Source: Megaustenia siamemsis
Taxonomy: Eukaryota; Mollusca; Gastropoda; Stylommatophora; Ariophantidae
Direction: 5' to 3'
Assembly: GCA_032433765.1 (NCBI GenBank)
Contig: JAVIAB010000092.1
Location: 34,510,034 to 34,574,033, forward strand
DNA: 64,000 nucleotides
Below the pieces are notes generated by a model, which worked only from the letters and a program-made list of their open reading frames with translations, was not told the origin of the DNA and made no database searches. The first letter of the stretch is position 1, and the number at the start of each line of letters is the position of its first letter. This document shows, one piece after another, positions 46,270-59,719 of this stretch. Position numbers and translations under genes: made by a program.

Positions 46270-48559
46270 GTAATATTGGTAGCTTGCTTATAGTTGTTTA
46301 CTCATTCAGCCCTTTGTGACTGTCACTAATGTAGTATCACATAGATAAAGAATAGGTACACAAATGTGAAGTGAGGTTGTGGATAAATTTAGGGATCATT
46401 TTTCCAAGTACTTTGTACCTACTTCAGTGTTGTTTTTTTTTTTTTTTAAATTTCTTTTCTCATGCTATGTATCGAAAAAGAGAATGAGATGCTAACTTGG
46501 GGGCTGATTGGTCTCGAGGCAAGTCGCTGGTCTCGGGACAAAGAGTTTAAAAGTTGAAATCCCGATTTCACCAGTTTGGATTGTTGTTTGTGATTTCTCT
46601 CTGCGGCAACTACCCCTGGTCTCAGCAGCGAGGTCAGACTTTAAACGTTAATTACTCAACGACGGAAAAAGTATGATTACCTCAGAAGACTGCGTTAATT
46701 TGCCTAAACGGCGAGGGAAGCCTGTACACACGACTGGCAGGGAAAATATGGTTTAACACGCAAAATTCAGTTCCTTGTATCTTGGGACCTCACAAGAGGT
46801 TAAAACTGACAAATGCAAAAAAGACGACAAATTAATGCCTACCTCATTTGCTTTTTCGCAATCAAGGTGAGATAATAATTTGTGGTCTTTTCCTCTTCTG
46901 TGGACCTCTGCTAAGTCTAGTTGTTCATAGAGTATATCACTTGGTATGCAGCCACTATTTTAAGTGACCAAACCACTAATCTACGTTGATGAGCAGTGTG
47001 TAGATATTCGGGAGTCCTGTGAGAGTCATGGCAATCACTTTTGTCACGTTGTCCATCCAACTGATAGCTAGAATACAGCGCAGACATTACGCATGGAATG
47101 CCTTTTGCCTTCTCTCCTGCTTTGCATAAGCTATCCATGATTCGCTGCCACACAGAAGGATACTAATGATGCAGGCATTGTAAACTACGGCCTTTGTCAG
47201 TTTGCTGTTTTGCCAAAAATAGCCTAGAAAGTCGGTCGAAGGTGGTTGCAGCTTTAGCAATGCTAGTGTCAATTTTTGTGTTTAAAGATAGTTTGTCGTT
47301 GATGATGGACCCGCGGTCGTTTATGTCGTGTAAATTGTCAAATAGGCCAGCTTGCATGTTGCGCACATACCTGCAACACAATCGTAGGTTACAATTTGTT
47401 ATTGTTGATTTCTCTTGCATGGCGGGCGTGGAATGCAACAGTCTGCTATTCGAATTTTCCCTTATCCTCATACACCAAATCGGGAAAGCAGACCTTGGCG
47501 AGACTGTAGTTGCTAGGGACTGCCCATCTTTAGAGGGCGGTAGCAATCCAGGAAGTCGATATACTTTTCCCAACGTTGAAAGCAGCCCCGGGCGTCGTGC
47601 CCTGCACTCAATTTGCATATTGACATATAGCGGTTGGCTACTGCTTCCCGTGTTGTGTTAACATCAAATGATGAAGCTGGAGTGTCCTCTCAAGGGCGTG
47701 ACCTTGAGCAGCTAAAGAAAGAATTAAATTGTTACCCTTGCAACATGTTTCTTGTCTCCACGCAGCCGACAGATCTAACAGTGGAAGAACAGTCTGGTGC
47801 CAAATGCGTCCCATGAATTGTCTGTACAACGTTTAAATCAATACTGAACCGCCATAGGGACTCTATCTCCGTATTCTCCATCAGGGTTTACTACCGAAGT
47901 CTATTGCATGAACGGGTAATCCTGCTGGACAGTAGGAATTAATAATCGGAGTCGACTTTCTCAAAGTTCCGATTTTTATACTAAAGGCTAGCATCTATTC
48001 GAGGACGAGGTTATGGCGCCACCGACTCGACGGTGACAACGGCATAGGTCATTTAATTGATTTGATAGAATTGGCTCCCCCCACGCAACTAATTCACCTC
48101 ACCCTCTGTAATCAACAATTAACGTAGTTCTGAAGTACGCTGCTTTTTATGCTCTGTTCACAGCACACCTCTGTATCTAGACGCTGTCGATATTCTGAAA
48201 ATATATCTTCTCTTCCGGGTTTGTCATACAATTACTCTTTGTATTGTAAATCTTAAAAAAAGGGATGGTCGGGACAGATTTATTGTGTAACTAATTCAAG
48301 ACGAATTATGTTATCTGCACTTTTCAGCGCGATATCTATTTTCAGGTGGTAGAAAATGGAATTTAAAATGTGTAAAATATGACTATAGAGAATAAAGTAC
48401 GGAGTTTTAAAATGTAGTTAACATTTTTTTTTTAAATTTAATATCAATATATAAATATTTGAAAATATTTTGTGCTTAGTGTTGTTGTTCAATCAATCTG
48501 CTAAAGACAGCTTGTTAGAACACACATTTAACTTCCTAATAAGAATATTTTCTTGACAG
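46270..48559 (+). repeat. Inter-mucin intron, copy 5 (unit 2)
   Basis: Fifth copy of the SINE-plus-LINE intron (SINE from about 46495, LINE relic about 46870-47830). It has an expanded T run near 46433-46447. Confidence 0.78.
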
Positions 48560-51500
48560 AAACAACTACCACTTCAAGCACAACAACAACAACAAAATCA
48601 AGCACATCAACAACACAAGGTTCAACAACCGCAAGCTCATCAACAACACCAGTTTCAACAACCTCAAGCACAAGAACAACACCAGTTTCAACAACCTCAA
48701 GCTCATCAACAACCTCTGTTTCAACAACCACAAGTACAGCAACAACAGCAGGTTCAACAACCTCAAGCACAGCAACAACACCAGGTTCATCAACTTCAAG
48801 CACATCAACAACAGCAGGTTCAACAACTTCAAGCACAGCAACAACACCCGGTTCAACAACCTCAAGCACAGCAATAACTCCGGGTTCAACAACTTCAAGC
48901 TCATCAACAACCCCAGGTTCAACAACCTTAAGAACAGCAACAACGTCAGGTTCAACAACCTCAAGCACAGCAATAACTCCGGGTTCAACAACCTCAAGCT
49001 CATCAACAACACCAGGTTCAACAACCCTAAGAACAGCAACAACACCAGGATTAACAACCTCAAGCACAGCAACAACACCAGGTTCAACAACCTCAAGCAC
49101 ATCAATAACACAAGGATCAACAACCTCAAGCACATCAACAACACCAGGTTCAACAACCTCAAGCACAGCAACAACCCCAGGTTCAACAACCACAATCACA
49201 TCAACAACCCCAGGTTCAATAACCACAAGCACATCAACAACACCAGGATCAACAACCTCAAGCACATCAACAACACAAGGATCAACAACCTCTAGCTCAA
49301 CAACAACACTAGGTTCAACAACCTCAAGCACAGCAGCAACACCAAGTTCAACAACCTCAAGCACATCAACAATCCCAGGTTCAACAACCACAATCACATC
49401 AACAACACCAGGATCAACAACCTCAAGCAAAGCAACAACACCATTTTTAACAACCTCAAGCACATCAACAACATCGGGTTCATCAACCTCAAGCACTTCA
49501 ACAACACCAGGATCAACAACCTCAAGCTCATCAACAACCTCAGGTTCAACAACCCCAAGCACATCAACAATCTCAGGTTCAACATCCACTAGCGCATCAA
49601 CAACACCAGGATCAACAACCTCAATCACATCAACAACACCAGGATCAACAACGTCAAGCTCATCAACAACCTCAGGTTCAACAACCCCAAGCACATCAAC
49701 AATCTCAGGTTCAACAACCTCTAGCACATCAATAACACCAGGATCAACAACATCAAGCACATCAATAACACAAGGTTCAACAACCGCAAGCTCATCAACA
49801 ACACCAGTTTCAACAACCTCAAGCACAAGAACAACACCAGTTTCAACAACCTCAAGCTCATCAACAACCCCTGTTTCAACAACCACAAGTACAGCAACAA
49901 CAGCAGGTTCAACAACCTCAAGCACAGCAACAACAGCAGGTTCATCAACTTCAAGCACATCAACACCACCAGGTTCAACAACCTCAAGCACAGCAACATC
50001 ACCCGGTTCAACAACTTCAAGCACAGCAATAACTCCGGGTTCAACAACCGCAAGCTCATCAACAACATCAGTTTCAACAACCTCAAGCACAAGAACAACA
50101 CCAGTTTCAACAACCTCAAGCACAAGAACAACACCAGTTTCAACAACCTCAAGCTCATCAACAACCCCTGTTTCAACAACCACAAGTACAGCAACAACAG
50201 CAGGTTCAACAACCTCAAGCACAGCAACAACACCAGGTTCATCAACTTCAAGCACATCAACAACACCAGGTTCAACAACTTCAAGCACAGCAACAACACC
50301 CGGTTCAACAACCTCAAGCACAGCAATAACTCCGGGTTCAACAACGTCAAGCTCATCAACAACCCCAGGTTCAACAACCTTAAGAACAGCAACGTCGTCA
50401 GGTTCAACAACCACAAGCACAGCAACAACACCAGGTTCAACAACCTCAAGCACATCAATAACACAAGGATCAACAACCTCAAGCACAGCAACAACACCAA
50501 GTTCAACAACCTCAAGCACATCAACAACACCAGGTTCAACAACCACAAGCACATCAACAACCCCAGGTTCAACAACCACAAGCACATCAACAACACCAGG
50601 ATCAACAACCTCAAGCACATCAACAACACAAGGATCAACAACCTCAAGCTCAATAACAACACTAGGTTCAACGACCTCAAGCACAGCAACAACACCAAGT
50701 TCAACAACCTCAAGCACATCAACAACCGCAGGTTCAACAACCACAATCACATCAACAACACCAGGATCAACAACCTCAAGCAAAGCAACAACACCATTTT
50801 TAACAACCTCAAGCACATTAACAACATCGAGTTCATCAACCTCAAGCACATCAACAACCCCAGGTTCAACAACCACAATCACATCAACAACACCAGGTTC
50901 AACAACCACAAGCACATCAACAACACCAGAATCAACAACATCAAGCACATCAACAACACCAGGATCAACAACATCAAGCACATCAACAACACAAGGTTCA
51001 ACAACCTCAAGCTCATCAACAACACCAGGATCAATAACCTCAAGCACAGCAACAACACCAGTTTCAATAATCTCAAGCACATCAACAACACCAGGTTCAA
51101 CAACCTCAAGCACATCAACAACACCAGGTTTAACAACCTCAAGCACATCAACAACACCCGGTTTAACAACCTCAAGCACAGCAACAATACTAGGTTCAAC
51201 AACCTCAAGCACATCAACAACATCAGGATCAACAACATCAAGCACATCAACAACACTAGGATCAACAACCTCAAGCTCATCAAGAACACCAGTTTCAACA
51301 ACCTCAATCACAGCAACAACACTAGGATCAGCAACCTCAAGCACAGCAATAACATTAGGTTCAACAACCTCAAGCACATCAACAACATCAGGATCAACAA
51401 CACCAGTTTTAACAACCTCAAGCACAGCAACAACACTAGGTTCAACAACCTCAAGCACATCAACAACACCAGGTTTAACAACCTTTAGCACAGCAACAAC

Positions 51501-51733
51501 ACTAGGTTCAACAACACCAAGCATATCGCCAACCCTAAGTTCAGCATCCCCAAGAACATCTACAATACAAGGTGCAACAACCCTAAGCACATCAACAACC
51601 CCAGGTTCTACAATCTCAAGCGCAACAGCAACCCCGAGCACATCTGCAACTCCAACCACATCAGCAACACCAAGAACATCAACAATCCCAAGCCAATCAA
51701 CAACCCCTAGCATATCAACAACCTCAAGTGCAG
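48560..51733 (+). CDS. Longest mucin exon EC, unit 2: E2-like plus E4-like fusion
   Basis: 3174 bp (1058 codons), fully open, phase 1-1, acceptor cttgacag and donor g|gtgatt. The first 1.2 kb follows an E2-type exon. At about 49770-49787 it switches, within a shared ACACAAGGTTCAACAACC, to the beginning of an E4-type exon (ASSSTTPVSTTSSTR) and continues to the E4-specific end (TPSISPTLSSA, ATPTTSATPR, STTSSAG). It shows that the E4 frame can be intact, in contrast to unit 1. It adds roughly ninety or more 11-residue PTS repeats. No cysteine is present. Confidence 0.78.
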
Positions 51734-52402
51734 GTGATTTTCGAATCTTAATATATGTAATAATAATAATAGTATAATAATAGTTGTATTATTATGCATC
51801 TCTTTGTGACAGACAGTAATATAACATCACATGAATGATGATAGATATGGTTATAGTATGCCCCCGTATCTGTGTAAACGATGGTCATACGAGGCCTACT
51901 CCAGTATAATCACCCGAATTAATATCTCATCTCCCAAACAAAGAAAAGTAGCAGCAGTCCACATAATATAAATTATGTGAATACCTTCATCTGTTCCCCG
52001 TGATACGATATCTTCATTCATTGTAAGCAATCGGAATATCGAAACACGATCAAAACGGATGAAAAGCACAGCTCACGGTGGGCACAGAGCATTTAACTCA
52101 GTAGCTCCGGTATGAAGCCGAAATTGGCATTTGAGGAATCTGCAACAAGGAACAATTTTAAGACACAGCCTCTAGCGTTCCCTGTCGCCTATCCACCATA
52201 TTGAACGGGAGTCCAGCACATGAATGAACAATTGGAATAAAAATGAGGAGAGCGATTGTGGTTAAATTTAGGGATGACACCATGTATTTTGAGCCTGCTA
52301 TGTGATGCTTAACTTTTAATTTCTCCTAATGTTATGCAACAATGAAGAGAATGAGGCGTTAACTTTAATTTATTTACACAAAATCTAATTTATAATTATA
52401 TA

Positions 52403-52450
<48 letters not shown>

Positions 52451-52794
52451 TATATTCTACGTACATTATGCATATGTTTAAATATAAAATGAAAGGAACC
52501 ATTGTATACATATATTAGCAGCAGGAGAAAATGCGATCATTAGAAATGAATTCCATCGACCAAGTTTATCAGCCTTTTGGTTTCTTGGCATTAAGTGGAA
52601 AATGTAAGTGGTTAGATCATGATTCATATGTTTCTATCTCCTGCTTCATTTCAACTGGAAAGTTAACAATATGTTGAGTTTGCAATGGAAGTCACTGGTC
52701 TATAGAAAACTCTGTCTTCTCCCACGCTCTGATGACAAATATGCTTCTTATAAGGGCTTAATGAACGTTTGCTCTTGAAAACTAACTAATTAAT
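51734..52794 (+). other. Intron after EC, first part
   Basis: Counterpart of 22965-24000. The TA repeat at 52393-52446 is much longer than in unit 1. No exon seen. Confidence 0.5.
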
Positions 52795-53425
52795 ACAAAT
52801 CATCATCATCATGGGCCATACTTTTTGGCGTTCGCTATATCTCTCATTAAATATCACTTGGTCGTTTATGCATGTCATATTTTGAATATTTTTAGTTGGT
52901 AATCTTTTATTGTCCCATTTCAAAAAGCTGTTAAATATTTTTTTTTTAAATTTCGTTTTCCCCTATTCTCTTTCTCTTCATTCTCTCTGTTGTTATAGTA
53001 TTCTCGATGCCTCCTTTTCCCATGACATGTCCAATAATTGTAGATTGTCCCTTCCTTATAATTGTGATGAAGTTTATGTTTTCTCCAACTTGTTTTAAAC
53101 CTTCTTCATTTGTAATTGTAATTTGGGGGACTGGTTGGTCTCGAGGCAAGATGCCGGCGTCGAGACAGAGAGGTTGTGGGTTCCCGGTTGGTTGGGATTT
53201 TTATTTATGATTTCTCTCTGCGGCACCAATTACTCATCGACGGAAAAAATGTGAGTACCTCAGAAGTCGGAGTTACCTGCCTGTGCCGCGAGGAACCCCG
53301 TGTAAAAAAAAAAAATTGTAATTGTTGCTATCCACGTGATTCGTAGCATTCTTCTGATAAACCACATCTCATTTTCTCAAATATTCTTCTCGTTGCCTTG
53401 CTTGTCTTCCAACTCACTTCCATAG
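52795..53425 (-). mobile_element. LINE 3' relic split by a SINE, unit 2
   Basis: Counterpart of 24001-24620, with the same SINE at the same site (about 53120-53316). Confidence 0.72.
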
Positions 53426-54146
53426 AATAGAACTGGTTCGGAGTAGCACTTTAGGACACGTTTTCTAACATTAATTGACTAAAATTTATTCACTAGTGAC
53501 TAATTGATTGAATGAATGATTTGTTACATATTATGTTTTTTTTTCATTCTAGGGAATAATTCACTCTTAAGCTTTTTCTCTTCTGCATCTAATTTCTGCA
53601 CGGTATCTGCCGCCTGATGTTATAACTGATTTCAAATATTAGAATTTCCTAAATTGTTTCGGAATGTTTTCATTTAGTATAACTCTACACTCCTGTTTGT
53701 TTGACTCTTTATTTGTAATGTTATCATAGTTTATGTCTTTTTATTTTGAAGGAAAGGCTTTTTGTTCACTTTCTGTCACAATTTCATCTAATAGATTGCG
53801 TACACAAAAAATAGATCTCCTGACAATACACACATCTGTCACACTCTTTGTCTTATTTGTTAATAATCTCCACGTTTATTTTCAAATCCAATAGCTGGCT
53901 GCGACTTGTTTCCAAAAAACATGTTTAATTTTTTAATGTTTAGTATATGTATAATATTTCCGCATACATAATCCTATATGGAGATGACTAATCATTTAAA
54001 GTTATCGTAGACTATGTTTGCGGTGCTTGAACATTTAAGTGCTGAATAAAAACTATGAATAAATCGGATATATTTTATTTATAATCGCTCATGTGGCATG
54101 AGAGGAATCTTCTTCTACTTCTCCACTTTTCTCTTTCACTGATACC
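53426..54146 (+). other. Intron segment, unit 2, nothing recognised
   Basis: Counterpart of 24621-25339. Confidence 0.4.
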
Positions 54147-54477
54147 TAAAAGGTGTCGTGATTTATATCATTTGTCGTTCTTGTGCTGCTCGAATTGTCT
54201 GAATTAGTGATTTTCCTTTGTTGTTACATGTCTCTGTCACTGCATCTATCCATCTTCTTCTGGGTCTTCCTCTTGGTCTTTTCCCATGCATTCTCGAGAA
54301 GAACGCCCTTGATGGTGATTGGTGAGGATTCATTCTGACCAGGTGGCCGAACCATTTAAGTTGTTGTTGTTCTATATATTCTAGGCAGGGTTTTGTTGCT
54401 ACCATTTTTCTTATGGTTTCATTTGGTATTCTATCTCTTCTTGTGTTGTTTGTTACTTTGAGAGGAATACTTACTGA
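54147..54477 (-). mobile_element. LINE C-terminal relic next to X4, unit 2
   Basis: Counterpart of 25340-25670. One replacement in the encoded tail (RKMVA for RKMVG). Confidence 0.78.
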
Positions 54478-54515
54478 GAGGAATATGAACATTAATTTGC
54501 AATCTTTTATTACAG

Positions 54516-54679
54516 CTCCTCCCACACCCTGTGCGGAATATGAAAAGAATCACATCGTCGAGCATACAAAACCCGTGTCACCATCAACACTTAATTTAGT
54601 TGAAATAGAAACAACAAATGATACTTCAGTCAAAGTTGATAATGGTACTGCATGGGAACTTGTACCTTTTAATAAGACA
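54516..54679 (+). CDS. Exon X4, unit 2 (phase 1-0)
   Basis: Same 164 bp, splice sites and 55 residues as 25709-25872. It follows mucin exon EC, whose spare G completes the first Ala codon, and is followed by X5 at 60898. Together with X1-X3 of unit 3 it would form the next folded domain. Confidence 0.7.
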
Positions 54680-55069
54680 GTAAGTTTTTTTTGTACATGC
54701 ATGAACTTAAAGTATATATGTGTGTGTATGTGAATTATACACTTTGTTAGTGTTGTCAAATTCGCGCACTCACTCACGTATCTAATCACTCACTCACTCA
54801 CTAATTCACTATTTGATACTAATAAATATATGTGATCAGAATATGAGAATAGTTCTTAGTATTTAATAGAACTATATCAAGTGAAACGAAACCTAACAAT
54901 ATTATAATATAACCATTACTTTTGTTTTATTACCATTCAAACTAAGACTTTTCTTGTTGATTTCTTTTACTATAAAGTCTATCATTTTAATATTTATTAG
55001 TCTTATTATTACTTTTATTATCTATCCCTTATTGACATCTCACTATTTTCTCAGTCTCAGGGGTGCCTG

Positions 55070-55102
<33 letters not shown>

Positions 55103-55790
55103 TCTCATTAGTAAAACTTCTTGAATTAAATTTAATATAATTTTATACTAAATATTCATCCTTTCGAAAGTTCACAAATGTAATTGACAATAGTTTTTAT
55201 TCCCAGTGTCCCTTTGTGACAGTCACTAGCTAATTTACTTCTTGATGTATATCTTCCTATTACTTTATATTCACCTGTCCATAATATCTGTACTTTGAGT
55301 TATATGTCAAACTGTCTGCCTGGTCTAGCAATGATCTGGCTATTCTTAGATAGGCCCAACGTGAAACGATGAGATGCGTGAACAAATTCACATACTAATT
55401 TTTGTTTATTCTAAATTATCATAGAGAGGTTTAGGTAATTACACATTGGCTTTTCGATAACTCCAGAAAATCTTCTGATCAAGCCCTTCTCAAGGTTTCA
55501 TCCAAAATCTGTTTGCTAAAAATGTCAATTCTTCTAAAATTAAAAGCGCATGGCTAAATTTTGCTAGGTAACAGCCTTCTTTGACATTTCGAACTATGGG
55601 TTATGATTCCATTGTACTTGCCCTAAATTTAACATAATTCTACCTTTTTTTGTGCGACAATGAGTGCTCACATGCCAACATTGAAAAAATGTATTCACTG
55701 GATCTATCTTTCATGATGCAATCGATATTCCTCAATCTAGAGTCTTATACTGTTATATATGTGTATATATATACATATATGTAAAATCAG
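54680..55790 (+). other. Intron X4-X5 first part, unit 2
   Basis: Counterpart of 25873-26990. Simple repeats include CT at about 55071-55106. Confidence 0.4.
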
Positions 55791-56575
55791 CATAATCATT
55801 GAGTGCCTTTCCGCAACGGAAACCATGGAGCGCCATTATACTCTGTCTCTTGCTTTGATGGCGCAGGTTGTCATAGGCTGATTTGTCTATCATTTGATAT
55901 TACTCGTCCATGTTAGTCTTGGTCTGCTGTGCCTCTTTTACCTTTTATTTTGCCCACCAGGATTACTTTTAGTAGGCTGTTGTGTCTTTTAACATGGCCC
56001 AAAAATCGCATTTGCCTTGTTTGAATTGTGCTTAGTAGTTCTCTTTTCATTTTTAGTTGTTTTAAGACTTCATCGTTTGTTTTCTTTTCCTTCCATCCAA
56101 TTCTACCTATTCTTATATATATCCACATTTCATAGGCTTCAATTCTCTGGTCTGTTTTCTTCTCTAATGTCCATGTTTCTGCACCATAAAGGAATATTGA
56201 GAAGATGTAACATGTTGCTATTCTTAGTTTTAGCCCTGGTGTTATTTGTTTTGATGTTAGTATGTTCTTCATGACATTAAAATTACTTTTTCCCATTCCT
56301 AATCTTTTGTTTATATCAGTTTTGCATTTCCCATCACTGGTTATAGTATGTCCAAGGTAGTTGTAGTTCTGAACTGTCTCCAGGTCTATTCCTTCAATTT
56401 TGATATCCACTTGTAGATTTTGAGTATTTTCTTGGTTTATGTCCATAGTTTTAGTCTTTTTGATATTCATATCTAGTCCATAGTTTTTGCTTGTCATGTT
56501 TATTTCATTAAGTAATTGTTGTAGATCTTTAGGATTTTCGTCTAGTAGTACAGTATCGTCAGCATATCTTAGGTA
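55791..56575 (-). mobile_element. LINE reverse transcriptase relic, uninterrupted, unit 2
   Basis: The reverse strand from about 56575 to 55913 is one open frame from [18 protein letters not shown] through NYNYLGHTITSDGKCK and FLYGAETWTLEKK to FLGHVKRHNSLLK, then breaks at KGKRGTADQD. It is the pre-insertion form of the element at 26991-28135. Its 5' end merges with a TA repeat. Confidence 0.86.
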
Positions 56576-56612
56576 TATGTAAAATACATATACATATATA
56601 ATATCCATCTAC

Positions 56613-56614
<2 letters not shown>

Positions 56615-56672
<58 letters not shown>

Positions 56673-56707
56673 ACATGTATATATGTATAAATGTATATAT
56701 GTATAAA

Positions 56708-56772
<65 letters not shown>
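56615..56772. repeat. (TA)n microsatellite, unit 2
   Basis: Longer version of 28180-28317. Confidence 0.9.
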
Positions 56773-56774
<2 letters not shown>

Positions 56775-57895
56775 AATATCTCAAGCTCGAGAGTAAGGTT
56801 ATATGATGAAACTACCAAAGGTAGGATCTACTATGTACAACACTACACTGAAATTATGCTGTAATCAGTGCCAGAAAAATGCTAAGCAAATTCATTATGG
56901 ATAGACTAAATGGGGCGGCAGTGAAACATTTGAGAGATGAATAATCAGATTTTAGGAAAAACAGATCTTGCACCGATCAAACACTTCCCTTACGTAAAGG
57001 TAAGGTAAAGTACGAGACATGAACCGGCGTCTTAGCACGCGAGTTTACACCCATATATGCTCGGCCGCCTATCCAGAAATGTTCGGATATTTCTGTATAG
57101 TGTAGCCTCAAGCATCGAAACTCAGATGCGAAGCGACATTCCTCACCTTCCCAGGATAATACCCTGGTACCCATTTCTGCCAACGGCTGGGTCGACCGTG
57201 GGGTAATTTTTTTTTTTAATTTCCAACCACGAGTACAATTCACACTGCTCCCAGCGGGAATCGAACACGGGTTGTCCGAACCTCGGTAGTCTAGTCGGGT
57301 GGTTTTCCCAACTAGGCTACCGAGGCCCCTTCCCTTACGTATAATAGTTGAACGTTTCCCCACTTTATATCGGATTAATAGATTATGAAAAGACATTTGA
57401 TAGTTTTGGAATAGGAATACTTTGGACGTTGCTAAGTTATTATACCTGCAAAGTCTATTAACCTGATAAAAACAATGTATGATAGAATGCAATTCAGTGA
57501 TTTACATGAAGTATAGCTTACATAAGCATTTGAAATAAGAACAGTAAGGACGGAATGTCTTCTATCTCTATTTATCTTTATTTCTGATGAGCATCGATTG
57601 GTTTATGACAATAATAGAGAGCAACAGAAATGGAATCCACGGATCAATGATCAGGCAATTTGATGACCTAGGCTTGCTAATGACAAAGCTCTCCAAGGCT
57701 GCTGTAAAGGTGATGATGAATGTGAAAAGAAGGCGGCAAGTTATGCTTACAGTTTTATGTAAGTAAAGTAGAAGACAATCGAACAACGTTTTGACTCAAT
57801 AGACTTTCAGATGGAACTGTGGACAACACATACTCACACGGATATAACAGCAGATGAAAGAAACTCTCTATTGTAAAATATATATTAAAAAAAAG
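56773..57895 (+). mobile_element. Decayed LINE reverse transcriptase, interrupted by a SINE, unit 2
   Basis: Counterpart of 28318-29080. The relic resumes directly after the SINE insertion at 57329. Confidence 0.65.
56997..57328 (-). mobile_element. 332-bp tRNA-derived SINE, insertion private to unit 2
   Basis: Flanked by a perfect 13-bp duplication CTTCCCTTACGTA (56984-56996 and 57329-57341). Unit 1 has the single site at 28529-28541. Read on the minus strand from 57328 the head contains TAGCCTAGTTGGG (A-box-like) and GTGTTCGATTCCCGC (B-box-like), so it carries an internal RNA polymerase III promoter. It ends in repeated TTTACC/TTACC steps at 56997-57010. Confidence 0.92.
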
Positions 57896-58228
57896 ACAAT
57901 ACTATTAAAAATTAGTATTAAAAAAAAGAGACTTCTCTTCAGCGCTTGCTTGTGACTGGGTAATAACGAAATGAGCCTGTAAGTCAAGTGGTCACGAGGG
58001 AAATGAGCCTGACTAGGAATGGATGAGCGAACACGCTGCTGGAATGCTGGTCCGCATGTACAGAAAAGAAAGGATGTCATAGCAGTGTCTACAATAATTT
58101 CCCGGTTGTGGGATATGTTGCAATGGATCTAAGATGACAAGTAGACAGTATGCAGTGTTTTTGTTCTTTTTTATTATAAGTGATATAGCAGCCCTGTATT
58201 ACATTAAAGTCAGACGACACTATTTTAA
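57896..58228 (+). other. Intron segment, unit 2
   Basis: Counterpart of 29081-29495 with a 64-bp deletion at about 58137. Nothing recognised. Confidence 0.4.
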
Positions 58229-58450
58229 TTGTATCTTGTCACATATTCGTGCTCTGGAAGTCCTCTCAATATCGGCAAGAGAGCAAATGCCAGCTGTTTT
58301 TGCCTCTCGCCTATGTGCTCATTTGAGAGTTTTTCTAGGTCTGCCTCTTTTACCTGCAGGTTTCCATATGATGGTTTGCTTTCATATTCTCTTGTTGTCT
58401 CTTCTCATCACATGACCAACAAACGCCCACCTTCTTTTTTTGAAAGATAA
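58229..58450 (-). mobile_element. Short LINE C-terminal relic, unit 2
   Basis: Counterpart of 29496-29715. Confidence 0.6.
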
Positions 58451-59189
58451 ATGATATTTTTGTATGCTTTGTCGTTTCTCTCACTTTTTAACACTTGAAT
58501 TCATTCCATGGCATGCGAAGTGTTTTCCTGACGCATTTATCTTCAATTTATGTTTTATTTCTTTCATTGGTTTCTAGCTCTCACTTGCAAAAGTAAGGGT
58601 GGATAACATCCATTACTCTTCAGTATACTGTGCTGCAATCGCGGAACAATACTCACAAAGAAAGTAATACAAATCGCAATATTGTCTTTACTTAAATTGT
58701 TCATCTGTTGAAACTTCACGGAAGAGACATTGCAAAAGATTAAATCAAATCTTTCGAAGAATTGGCATCTTCCAAGATATGTAACAATTTTGTTTTATTT
58801 CTGTGATGCCTTTCCATTGCAATGCATTCATTCTTTCATTACTGAACGAGGCCTACTATTTAAAATGTAAAAACTTGTAATTGCTTTTTGTAATAAGCTG
58901 CAAAAAATAAATTTTAGTAAAGTAGCCAGAATAGAACAGAAAAATGCAAACAAATATTTTCAAGCACTAGATGAGCCCAAGTGAGTGTGATAAAGAAACA
59001 TAGTGAAGAGCAAAACATGTCTGTAAATATACAGTACAATTAAAATAGTGTCCACCGACAATAAATATATGGTTGTAATTCATGGACAATCTCACTAACA
59101 ATGAAGAAAAATGGTTCATCCGATACAACATTCTATAGAAAAATCATTACGATCCCTTGGATAATGTAATTCTTGGTCGTTTTGTGCAG
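58451..59189 (+). other. Intron segment before the EGF-like relic, unit 2
   Basis: Counterpart of 29716-30453. Nothing recognised. Confidence 0.4.
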
Positions 59190-59714
59190 TGTGTAGTGGG
59201 TGTAGCAAAGGCGGCAACGTCATCAACGGTACCTGTCACGGCAAATGTTCACATGGGATCTATGGACACGACTGCTCCAGGTCTTGTCTCAGTGTATGTC
59301 CTTTATGTGAGTAAAAGTCCGGGAAATGCCTACAATGTAAACATCCTGGCTATACCTGTAATGACACTTGTCCCGATGGTAATTTTGGGCTACAGTGCGA
59401 ACAGACGTGTTCTGATGGTTGTGACATCATATGTGACCCGGAAAGTGGTAACTGTATGTGCAAGGAAACGTACTACGGATCAGACTGCACTCTCAAATAT
59501 CCGGACAACTGGTTCAATGACACCTGTGAACAGTCAACCGAGAACTGTACATGCAAGAGAACGTTCTGTGGGTCATACTGCACTCTCAAATCTCCGGACA
59601 ACTGTTTAACGAACCTGTGAACAGATAATCGGGGCCTGCGACTCGTATGTCGATGATTCTCACGTTAAGAAGAGTCTACCGACTACAACAAACCCAAGCA
59701 TATGGATACCTTAA
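59190..59714 (+). pseudogene. Decayed EGF-like exon, unit 2
   Basis: Same relic as 30454-30977, but the start is in frame (CSGCSKGGNVINGTC), so only the shared in-frame TAA (about 59308) and the later one-base loss near 59605 disable it. The shared lesions predate the module duplication, and the unit 1 start frameshift came after. Confidence 0.72.
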
Positions 59715-59719
59715 TGTGT

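Noticed and set aside
48528..51713. Very long minus-strand ORFs opposite the mucin exons (also near 8427-9572, 12096-13970, 16404-18278, 20755-22944, 40683-43175), encoding [11 protein letters not shown] repeats
   Set aside because: They are the reverse complement of the 33-bp repeat. The repeat length is a multiple of three and lacks antisense stops, so the frame stays open. They overlap exons with good + strand splice sites and run through splice sites into intron.
55913..56575. Reverse transcriptase ORF as a domesticated host gene
   Set aside because: It is 5'-truncated, lacks motifs A and B, abuts a microsatellite and is interrupted in unit 1.
56997..57328. tRNA gene
   Set aside because: A- and B-box-like motifs are present but no cloverleaf can be drawn. 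Target-site duplications and a repeat tail show a SINE.
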